Below, one piece after another: positions 57,600 through 64,000 of a stretch of DNA of 64,000 nt. This DNA comes from Ferruginibacter sp. (GTDB taxonomy: Bacteria > Bacteroidota > Bacteroidia > Chitinophagales > Chitinophagaceae): contig JAOQAK010000091.1 of the NCBI GenBank assembly GCA_025963635.1, positions 1 to 64,000 of the forward strand. The letters run 5' to 3'. The position numbers and the translations under genes were made by a program. Below the pieces are notes generated by a model that had not been told where the DNA came from, made no database searches, and saw nothing but the letters and a program-made list of their open reading frames with translations. The stretch's first letter is position 1. Every line of letters starts with the position of its first letter.

Positions 57600-58796
57600 A
57601 TGAAGAAATTTTTCTTGCCGGTACTATTTATTTTAACCAGTTTTTTTTCTTTCCATAATGCGCTTGCGCAAGTAGATTCTGTTCCTGTTGTAAGAACTTA
57701 TCATATTGGTATTTTCGCTCCATTGTACCTCGATTCGGTATTTAATGACGGAGATAAATTTCGTTACAAACAAGGGATGCCACGATTTATCATGCCGGGA
57801 ATTGATTTTGTGAACGGGGTGCAAATAGCCCTTGATTCCGTCAAACTTCCGAACCAGAACGTAAATGCATTTATATACGATACCAAATCCTATCTCTCCC
57901 CGGTTGATCAACTCATTAAGGCCGGTAAGCTGGATAGCTTGCAGCTAATCATCGGGTCCGTAAAAGACATTGAATACCGGCAACTCGCCGAATTCGCACT
58001 CGCTAAAAATATTCCTTTTATTTCAGCAACTTATCCCAATGATGGCGGAGTTACGGGCAACCCTTTCCTTGTTTTGGTGAATTCTACGTTGAAGGCACAT
58101 TGCGAAGCTATTTACAGCTACATTTTACAAAACCATGGAACTGACAGGATCTTGCTGATTCGTAAAAAAGGTGTGCAGGAAGATAAAGTTGCGGGCTATT
58201 TTAAAATGATCAATGAACCAGATCGCAAACCTTTGATCAATATCCAAACCATCTACGCAGACAGTTCTTTTTCATCGGAAACATTAAAAAAACGGCTTGA
58301 TAGCAACCGGCAATCCGTTATCATTGGCGCCTCGCTGGATGAATATTTCGCAACTAACCTCACTGCGGCCTGTTACGATCTGCGTCAATCGTACCCGATC
58401 ATCCTGGTAGGCATGCCCAATTGGGATGCTTTTAAAAGCCTCGCAAAAAAAGACCAGTTCGAGGATTTTCCCATCTATTTTACCTCCCCCTATTACAATA
58501 ACAAATGGGATGATTTTAGTAAACTGCTCACTGCCGGCTATGCAAAGAAGTACAAGGGAAAGCCCTCCGATATGGTTTTCAAAGGCTTTGAGGCAGCTTA
58601 TCTTTTTACAAAGTTACTTACTACGTATTCCAATGATATGATGAACCATATCAATGATAAGGACTTTAAAGTTTTCTCCGACTATAACTTCATGCCAGTC
58701 TTTTTGAAGAAGGAAAATACCCAACCCGACTATTTTGAAAATAAGCACCTGTATTTTATCAGGCTGTTTAATGGGAGTACTACGAAGGCGTGGTAA
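57600..58796 (+). CDS. periplasmic-binding-fold (branched-chain amino acid receptor-like) protein
   Basis: The 398-residue protein (ATG at 57600) has a signal peptide ending NALA-QVD. It has a type I periplasmic-binding-protein fold: VRTYHIGIFAPLYLDS, FVNGVQIALDS, IIGSVKDIEYRQLAEFA, NIPFISATYPNDGG, ILLIRKKGVQEDKVAGYF, PIILVGMPNWDAF, FKGFEAAYLFTKLL. This is the pattern of leucine/branched-chain amino acid receptor-like proteins (Peripla_BP_6), often without ABC transporter genes in Bacteroidota. No permease is adjacent. The ligand is unknown. A longer frame starts at 57555 without a signal peptide. Confidence 0.85.
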   Translation: MKKFFLPVLFILTSFFSFHNALAQVDSVPVVRTYHIGIFAPLYLDSVFNDGDKFRYKQGMPRFIMPGIDFVNGVQIALDSVKLPNQNVNAFIYDTKSYLSPVDQLIKAGKLDSLQLIIGSVKDIEYRQLAEFALAKNIPFISATYPNDGGVTGNPFLVLVNSTLKAHCEAIYSYILQNHGTDRILLIRKKGVQEDKVAGYFKMINEPDRKPLINIQTIYADSSFSSETLKKRLDSNRQSVIIGASLDEYFATNLTAACYDLRQSYPIILVGMPNWDAFKSLAKKDQFEDFPIYFTSPYYNNKWDDFSKLLTAGYAKKYKGKPSDMVFKGFEAAYLFTKLLTTYSNDMMNHINDKDFKVFSDYNFMPVFLKKENTQPDYFENKHLYFIRLFNGSTTKAW

Positions 58797-58825
58797 AGCA
58801 AACCCAAAGTCCTCCACCCCCCCTG

Positions 58826-58843
58826 CCCCGCTAGCCAGCGGGG
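58826..58843. terminator. GC-rich hairpin after periplasmic-binding-protein gene
   Basis: A 7-bp stem CCCCGCT/AGCGGGG with a 4-nt loop, 30 bp past the stop codon, with only a weak T run. The pyrimidine-rich sequence before it resembles dispersed Bacteroidota intergenic repeats. Confidence 0.45.
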
Positions 58844-58988
58844 GTTCTTATACCCTGCTATTTTAATTGCTTTTCTTTTCCGGGTTCATTTATAAAACCT
58901 TTCGTCATTCTCTCTATTGAACCTACGTGTTTAACAATTTACTGTTGAACAATAACGGCAGTTTGTTGTAATTATTTCCGGCTGACGA

Positions 58989-59051
58989 TCAACCTTCAAC
59001 TTTTAACCTTCAACCTTCAACCATCAACTTCACCATCAACCTTCAACCTCC
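58989..59051. repeat. heptamer microsatellite (TCAACCT/TCAACCA) upstream of exonuclease
   Basis: About eight imperfect 7-bp units end 5 bp before the start codon at 59057, occupying the place of the ribosome-binding region. The same unit lies upstream of the helicase at 63492. Confidence 0.75.
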
Positions 59052-59056
59052 TCGCA

Positions 59057-60109
59057 ATGCCATTGATAGAATTTTCTGATAAAGGCTTATACTGCAGGCA
59101 GGGAGATTTTTACATCGATCCCTGGAAACCGGTTGATAAGGCAGTGATCACCCATGCCCATAGTGATCATGCCCGTTGGGGAAGCAGGCATTACCTGTGT
59201 CATCATCTTACCAAACCTTTACTGCAATTGCGGCTGGGTGATAATCCTTATGAGTCGGTGGATTGGAAAGAACCCGTTTTTATGAATGGGGTAAAAGTAA
59301 CGCTTCATCCTTCGGGCCATATCATTGGCGCTGCACAGGTAAGAGTGGAATACGCGGGCGAGGTATGGGTTGCCAGCGGTGATTACAAAACAGAAGATGA
59401 CGGGATCAGTGGGGCATTTGAACCTGTGGAATGCAACACCTTCATTTCTGAATCAACCTTTGGATTACCCATTTACAAATGGAAAAAACAGCCGGATATA
59501 TTTGATGATATCAAGAACTGGGTGGCTAAAAATAAAGAAGATAAAAAAACGAGTGTGCTGATCGCCTATAGTTTGGGAAAGGCACAACGCGTATTGAAAC
59601 CCCTGGCAGAAACAGGATTGCCCATCTTTGCGCATGGAGCAGTTTACAATGTACACCAGGCACTTGTAAACAGTGGCTGGAAATTGCCCGAACTACGCAG
59701 GGTATTTCCAGATACGCCAAAGGAGGAATTAGCGGGAAATATTGTAATCGCACCACCAAGTGCAGACAGCTCTCCGTGGATGAAAAAATTTTATCCCTAC
59801 AGCGTGGGCGTATGCAGCGGCTGGATGCAGGTAAGGGGCAATGCAAGAAGAAGGAATACAGATGCGGGTTTTGCATTAAGCGATCATGCAGACTGGGAGG
59901 GTTTGTTGCAGGCAGTAAAAGCAACCGGCGCACAAAAGGTTTTTGTCACACACGGATTTCAGTCGGCCTTTAGCCGCTTCCTCAATGAACAGGGTATTGA
60001 ATCAGGTGAGGTAAAAACAGAATATGGCGGTGAAGAAGAAGAGTCCAAAACTGAAGAGGTGGATGTGGCAGCAATTGATTCCTCACCAGTAAACGGCGAA
60101 TTGCTATGA
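59057..60109 (+). CDS. ligase-associated DNA exonuclease (MBL fold)
   Basis: A 350-residue enzyme of the metallo-beta-lactamase/beta-CASP type. It has the zinc-binding ITHAHSDHARWG (His33, His35, Asp37, His38), HPSGHIIGAAQ, SGDYKTEDDG, AYSLGKAQRV and LSDHADWEGLL with a further His/Asp pair, and VFVTHGFQSAF. The sequence fits the ligase-associated DNA exonuclease family found beside the ATP-dependent ligase and the Lhr-like helicase. The ligase gene follows with a 4-bp ATGA overlap, indicating translational coupling. It is cytoplasmic and presumed to trim DNA ends for repair. Confidence 0.93.
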   Translation: MPLIEFSDKGLYCRQGDFYIDPWKPVDKAVITHAHSDHARWGSRHYLCHHLTKPLLQLRLGDNPYESVDWKEPVFMNGVKVTLHPSGHIIGAAQVRVEYAGEVWVASGDYKTEDDGISGAFEPVECNTFISESTFGLPIYKWKKQPDIFDDIKNWVAKNKEDKKTSVLIAYSLGKAQRVLKPLAETGLPIFAHGAVYNVHQALVNSGWKLPELRRVFPDTPKEELAGNIVIAPPSADSSPWMKKFYPYSVGVCSGWMQVRGNARRRNTDAGFALSDHADWEGLLQAVKATGAQKVFVTHGFQSAFSRFLNEQGIESGEVKTEYGGEEEESKTEEVDVAAIDSSPVNGELL

Positions 60110-61764
60110 AACAATTTGCGGCATTGGTAAACATCCTTGGTTCCAGCACGAAGACGAACGACAAATTGGAGGCGTTGCAAAACTATTTCGAAACCGCATC
60201 CAATAAAGATAAGATATGGGTAATCGCCATTTTCAGCGGCAGAAGGCCCAAACGCATCGTTAACTCTACGCTATTGGCCACCTGGTGTATGGAGGTGACC
60301 GGTCTAAGTCCATGGCTGTTTGATGAGTGCTACCATACGGTGGGCGACCTTGGAGAAACCATTGCACTATTGTTACCCGGGGCCGCAACGGACAACCCAA
60401 TGACTGAGGAACATACACTCTCCTGGTACCTCGAAACTTTTATCCGCATAGAGAAAGAAGAGGAATCTATCCGGAAAAAATTTATCCTGGATAGCTGGCA
60501 GCAGATGACCCGCAATGAACAGTTTGTATTTAATAAGTTAATCACCGGCGGGTTCAGGATCGGCATTTCTCAAAAAATGATGGTCAACGCATTGTCAAAA
60601 ACGGTACAGGTTTCGCCCTCGGTTATTGCGCACCGCATTAGTGGAAACTGGGATCCGGTAACCACTCCTTTTGAGAGTTTATTAAGTGAAACAGATATCA
60701 GCGCCGATTATTCAAAACCTTATCCTTTTTACCTGGCGTATGCTGTTGAAGATGATTTAAAAAGCCTGGGAGATATCAATGAATGGCAGGCAGAATGGAA
60801 ATGGGATGGTATTCGCGGGCAGGTAATTAAAAGAAACAGCGAATTATTTGTTTGGAGCCGCGGGGAAGAACTCATGACGGAAAAGTTTCCGGAATACAAT
60901 GCTTTTAAAGACCTGTTGCCCGAAGGAGTTGTAATTGACGGTGAAATTATGAGTCTTGCGCTGCCCGCTGAAACGGGTGTTTTCAAACCGCTTCCCTTTG
61001 CAGCTTTACAAACAAGGATCGGTAGAAAAAATATCACCAAAAAGCAATTGCTCGAAGCGCCGGTAGGTTTTATCGCTTACGACTTGTTGGAATACAAAGG
61101 CAACGATATCCGTGATCTGCCGCTGTTGGAAAGAAGATTGTTGCTTGAGAATATCGTACAAACGATTGATCATCCATCTATCCATATTTCACCGGTGATC
61201 AATGCGCCGGATTGGGATGCTTTAAGAGAAATGCGCTTAACTTCAAGGGATATCGGCAGCGAAGGCATAATGCTGAAAAGATTAAACTCTGTTTACCAGG
61301 TGGGCCGCAAAAGAGGCGATTGGTGGAAATGGAAAATTGATCCGCTCACCATTGATGCGGTGATGATTTATGCGCAAAAAGGCCATGGCAGAAGAAGCAA
61401 CCTGTACACGGACTACACTTTCGCCGTAAAGGACGGCGATAAATTAGTAGCTTTTACAAAAGCCTATAGTGGACTGACCGACAAGGAGTTCGCGCAAATA
61501 GATGCTTTCGTAAAACGAAATTCGATTGAGAAATTCGGTCCGGTCAGAACGGTAAAACCTGAGCTTGTTTTTGAGATTGCCTTTGAAGGAATCGCCGCCA
61601 GCAATCGCCATAAAAGTGGTGTGGCGCTCCGTTTTCCAAGAATGAGCCGCTGGCGACACGATAAAAAACCAGGGGAGATCAATACCCTTGAAGACTTAAA
61701 AGAACTATTGAATATTTACAACCAGGCCAGCGGAAGTTCAACACAGGAAGAAACTGTAAGTTAG
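60106..61764 (+). CDS. ATP-dependent DNA ligase (LhrL-associated type)
   Basis: The 552-residue enzyme has an N-terminal DNA-binding domain (WVIAIFSGRRPKRI, QMTRNEQFVFNKLITGGFRIG). The nucleotidyltransferase domain has motif I in EWKWDGIRGQ (Lys232 is the AMP-accepting lysine), VIDGEIM (motif III-like), SEGIMLKRL (motif IV) and WWKWKIDP (motif V). The C-terminal OB domain includes FAVKDGDKLVAFTKAYSGL and RFPRMSRWRHDK. It seals nicks using ATP and is translationally coupled to the upstream exonuclease (4-bp overlap). The usual third partner, the helicase, starts at 63492 after an unrelated cytochrome gene. Confidence 0.95.
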   Translation: MKQFAALVNILGSSTKTNDKLEALQNYFETASNKDKIWVIAIFSGRRPKRIVNSTLLATWCMEVTGLSPWLFDECYHTVGDLGETIALLLPGAATDNPMTEEHTLSWYLETFIRIEKEEESIRKKFILDSWQQMTRNEQFVFNKLITGGFRIGISQKMMVNALSKTVQVSPSVIAHRISGNWDPVTTPFESLLSETDISADYSKPYPFYLAYAVEDDLKSLGDINEWQAEWKWDGIRGQVIKRNSELFVWSRGEELMTEKFPEYNAFKDLLPEGVVIDGEIMSLALPAETGVFKPLPFAALQTRIGRKNITKKQLLEAPVGFIAYDLLEYKGNDIRDLPLLERRLLLENIVQTIDHPSIHISPVINAPDWDALREMRLTSRDIGSEGIMLKRLNSVYQVGRKRGDWWKWKIDPLTIDAVMIYAQKGHGRRSNLYTDYTFAVKDGDKLVAFTKAYSGLTDKEFAQIDAFVKRNSIEKFGPVRTVKPELVFEIAFEGIAASNRHKSGVALRFPRMSRWRHDKKPGEINTLEDLKELLNIYNQASGSSTQEETVS

Positions 61765-61914
61765 TTCTGTTCAAAATTTTACAATACTTTAATCAATTAT
61801 TGACCCGATTGGTGGGAAAGACGGTAAATTTAAGATCATTTCCGGGCTGCCGCTAAGAGTACAACTCCCCGTGGACATATGAAGGAGCCTGGGCACATCT
61901 ACCTAAAAATCATC

Positions 61915-63297
61915 ATGAAAAAAATAATTATATTATTATCTATTGCCTTAGTATGTTTTGCGTTTGTGACCATTACAGACCGATATATCGGTGCTAAACC
62001 TGAATTTATACCCGCCAGTAAACAGAGGACAGGTGATGCGGCTAAGGGCTTCGCTTATTTGACCACCGGCGATTATTTAAAAAGTGGGATCCCCTATTCT
62101 CTTTTTATGAGGGTAACACCGAAGGATACTAACAATTTTCTGCAACGGACCGGCGTAAATAAAAATTTGTCTTACGATTTTACGGCAGTGAAAGCGCCTA
62201 ACGGCGAACTGGTGGTAGCTCCTAACTGCCTGCAATGCCACGCCCAGCTTTTCGACGGCAAACTGGTTGTAGGATTGGGGAATTCTTTATCAGATTTTAC
62301 CATGAACCGGGAAACTCCCGCGCTGATTGCTGAAACATTCTTAAAAAATCTTACCGGTGAGAATGCAAAGAAATATGAGGCTGCAAAAAGCTTCATCACT
62401 GCATTAAAGGCGGTGGCTCCAAAACTGATCACCAGCACGAAGGGGGTAAATTTGGCTGATGGATTAGCCTATCTACTGGTTTCTCACAGGGATCCGCAGA
62501 CATTAAAATGGAGCGACCAAAATTTGCTGTCGCTGCCCGATGATATTATCCCCACCGATGTACCTGCCTGGTGGCTGCTCAGGAAAAAGAATGCAATGTT
62601 TTATAATGGCTTTGGCCGGGGCGATTTCGGAAGGTTCCTGATGGCATCCAACCTGCTAACCGTATCCGATACCATAGAAGCAAAGAGTGTGGACCGGTAT
62701 TTTAATGATGTACTTGCCTATATCAATTCTCTTCAACCGCCTAAATATCCAAAACGCATCGATAGCGCCAAAGCGGTTGAAGGAAAAACAATTTTTATGG
62801 CCACCTGTAAAAAATGCCATGGTACTTATGGTGAAGATGCGGAGTACCCCAACCTATTGATTCCTGCTGAGATCATTAAAACGGATTCGTTGTTGTATAC
62901 TGCAAATTATTCTAACCCGCAGTTCATCGACTGGTTTAATAAAAGCTGGTTTACTACCGGCGATCATCCGGCAAAGCTGGTGCCTTTTCGTGGGTATATT
63001 GCGCCGCCGCTGGATGGCATTTGGGTAACTGCTCCATACATGCACAATGGTTCCGTTCCAAGTTTGGAAGCCATGCTAAACAGCAAAATCCGCCCGGTGT
63101 ATTGGCGAAGAAGTTTCAGCAAACCAAGTTATAACTACGATAACCCCGGTTGGAACTATGAAATGAAAATTGAGCCAGGTAATAGCGAAGTGTACAATAC
63201 AAAGCTGAAGGGATACGGAAACTACGGCCATTATTTTGGAGACCAATTGTCAGATGCCGATAGGAAAGCCGTGATAGAATATTTGAAAACATTATAA
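61915..63297 (+). CDS. di-haem c-type cytochrome (RoxA/peroxidase-like)
   Basis: Started at 61915 (MKKIIILLSIALVCFAFV), the protein has 460 residues with a signal/anchor helix. Two haem-binding motifs are present: CLQCH (Cys105, Cys108, His109) and CKKCH (Cys298, Cys301, His302). The body carries GDYLKSGIPYSLFMRV, PAWWLLRKKNAMFYNGFG and APYMHNGSVPSLEAML with a candidate distal Met or His, like the di-haem RoxA/cytochrome c peroxidase superfamily. It is exported; its substrate (peroxide, or an unsaturated hydrocarbon in RoxA proper) is unknown. It lies between two parts of the DNA-repair set, an unusual position. Confidence 0.88.
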   Translation: MKKIIILLSIALVCFAFVTITDRYIGAKPEFIPASKQRTGDAAKGFAYLTTGDYLKSGIPYSLFMRVTPKDTNNFLQRTGVNKNLSYDFTAVKAPNGELVVAPNCLQCHAQLFDGKLVVGLGNSLSDFTMNRETPALIAETFLKNLTGENAKKYEAAKSFITALKAVAPKLITSTKGVNLADGLAYLLVSHRDPQTLKWSDQNLLSLPDDIIPTDVPAWWLLRKKNAMFYNGFGRGDFGRFLMASNLLTVSDTIEAKSVDRYFNDVLAYINSLQPPKYPKRIDSAKAVEGKTIFMATCKKCHGTYGEDAEYPNLLIPAEIIKTDSLLYTANYSNPQFIDWFNKSWFTTGDHPAKLVPFRGYIAPPLDGIWVTAPYMHNGSVPSLEAMLNSKIRPVYWRRSFSKPSYNYDNPGWNYEMKIEPGNSEVYNTKLKGYGNYGHYFGDQLSDADRKAVIEYLKTL

Positions 63298-63430
63298 ACA
63301 GGCATGCAAAATATCCTTTGTGCACCCGGTCGGCACCGAAGGTCAGACGGTAAATTCTTTTAGGATGATTAGGTCGTAATGATCAGAACTGCAAATCGCA
63401 CATTTAAAATAAAATCATCACCCATCCAAC

Positions 63431-63489
63431 GATCAACCATCAACCATCAACCTTCAACCTTCAACCACCAACCATCAACAACTTCACCC
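63431..63489. repeat. heptamer microsatellite (TCAACCA/TCAACCT) upstream of helicase
   Basis: About eight imperfect 7-bp units, some with substitutions, end directly before the TTG start at 63492. The same unit precedes the exonuclease. Confidence 0.75.
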
Positions 63490-63491
63490 AT

Positions 63492-64000
63492 TTGAAACTT
63501 CAATCAACACCAGGATATAAAATCATTCATCAATGGCTGGCTGCCAAAGGCCAGCACCCTTTTTTATTCCAGGAACAAACCTGGCAACATCTTATCAATC
63601 ACGAAAGTGGGCTCGTCAATGCACCTACCGGCTGTGGTAAAACTTTCTCCGTTTTCCTTGGCGCTGTCATCGATTTTATCAACCAGCATCCTAAAAATTA
63701 TCAAACCAAAACAAAGAATGGGTTATTACTTATCTGGATCACGCCGTTAAGGGCATTGGCCAAAGATATCGGCCGGGCAATGGAGGATGTGATCGCCGAA
63801 TTGGGCATGTCGTGGAAAGTAGGTATCCGCAACGGGGATACAACTGTTAGCGACCGGCAAAAACAAAAGAGGCAAATGCCTGAGGTACTCATCATCACCC
63901 CTGAAAGTTTACACTTATTGCTGGCGCAAAAAGATTATCCTGAAGTTTTTAAACGGCTGCAAATCATCGCAGCAGATGAGTGGCACGAGTTGATGGGTGG
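63492..64000 (+). CDS. ligase-associated Lhr-like DEXH helicase, 5' part (cut by window end)
   Basis: The frame from the TTG at 63492 runs to the window end without a stop. It shows the N-terminal motifs of Lhr-type superfamily 2 helicases: FLFQEQTWQHL, the Walker A GLVNAPTGCGKTFSVFLG, ITPLRALAKD, VGIRNGDTTVSDRQKQKR, LIITPESLHLLLAQ and DEWHEL (motif II, here DEWH). The start is TTG because the upstream frame consists of heptamer-repeat sequence with no ATG. It belongs with the exonuclease and ligase genes encoded 1.7-4.4 kb upstream. The remainder lies beyond the window. Confidence 0.9.
   Translation, partial: MKLQSTPGYKIIHQWLAAKGQHPFLFQEQTWQHLINHESGLVNAPTGCGKTFSVFLGAVIDFINQHPKNYQTKTKNGLLLIWITPLRALAKDIGRAMEDVIAELGMSWKVGIRNGDTTVSDRQKQKRQMPEVLIITPESLHLLLAQKDYPEVFKRLQIIAADEWHELMG

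Noticed and set aside
58989..59051. Possible CRISPR array
   Set aside because: The repeated unit is 7 bp without unique spacers, and no cas genes are present.

Overview
The window looks like part of the chromosome of a Bacteroidota bacterium, most likely of the Chitinophagaceae type. Evidence includes a SusC/RagA-type TonB receptor module, a pectin polysaccharide-utilisation locus (PUL), hybrid two-component regulators with Reg_prop propellers, a type IX secretion (T9SS) C-terminal sorting domain, a DUF4249 lipoprotein, a head-GIN (DUF2807) lipoprotein, an S74 tail-fibre-type protein and a ligase-associated exonuclease/ligase/helicase set. Base composition is moderately AT-rich throughout. 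I found no rRNA, tRNA, CRISPR array or complete insertion sequence.

Layout. (1) 0-2.3 kb: a broken DUF4249 lipoprotein gene, then a PAP2 phosphatase whose signal peptide is in frame only with an ATT start. (2) 2.3-14.5 kb: a K+-channel-like protein, a tripartite RND efflux operon (adaptor, pump, TolC), a decayed metallo-beta-lactamase-fold gene, a sensor kinase/response regulator pair, an aldo/keto reductase and a PepSY-like lipoprotein. Two nearly identical triple 11-bp-period repeats lie upstream of the efflux operon and upstream of the aldo/keto reductase, and they flank the two-component genes. (3) 14.5-19.6 kb: a gene-poor stretch with a hybrid-kinase remnant, a secreted HMA-domain protein, a tyrosine recombinase, an unknown secreted protein, a thioredoxin-reductase-like flavoprotein and a small membrane protein. 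(4) 19.7-41.1 kb: a rhamnogalacturonan-I/pectin PUL on the minus strand. (5) 41.3-48 kb: the large HK-REC-REC hybrid sensor and a separate Hpt protein, a broken redoxin, and an overlapping membrane/outer-membrane protein pair. (6) 48.2-54.5 kb: a second, sensor-less HK-REC-REC protein, a T9SS cargo protein and an S74 tail-fibre protein. (7) 54.8-64 kb: GIN lipoprotein, GMP synthase, a periplasmic-binding-fold protein, and the ligase-associated exonuclease and ligase, separated from their helicase (cut by the window edge) by a di-haem cytochrome.

The PUL encodes enzymes for RG-I and pectin: PL11 lyase, GH28, GH106, PL22, GH43, GH2, a DUF4450 protein, a sialate/acetyl esterase and two CE12-type acetylesterases. 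It is heavily eroded. The SusC gene is cut in half and fused in frame to an acetylesterase, and there is no SusD. The 5' end of another GH2 gene abuts the SusC start codon, and the 5' end of a GH43/32-like gene abuts the other GH2. Four genes carry single-base frameshifts or an in-frame stop. Four of the frameshifts fit a one-base loss in a short homopolymer, so base-calling error must be excluded. The end-to-end gene junctions and the nonsense changes cannot be explained that way and point to deletion and decay, or to a mis-assembly.
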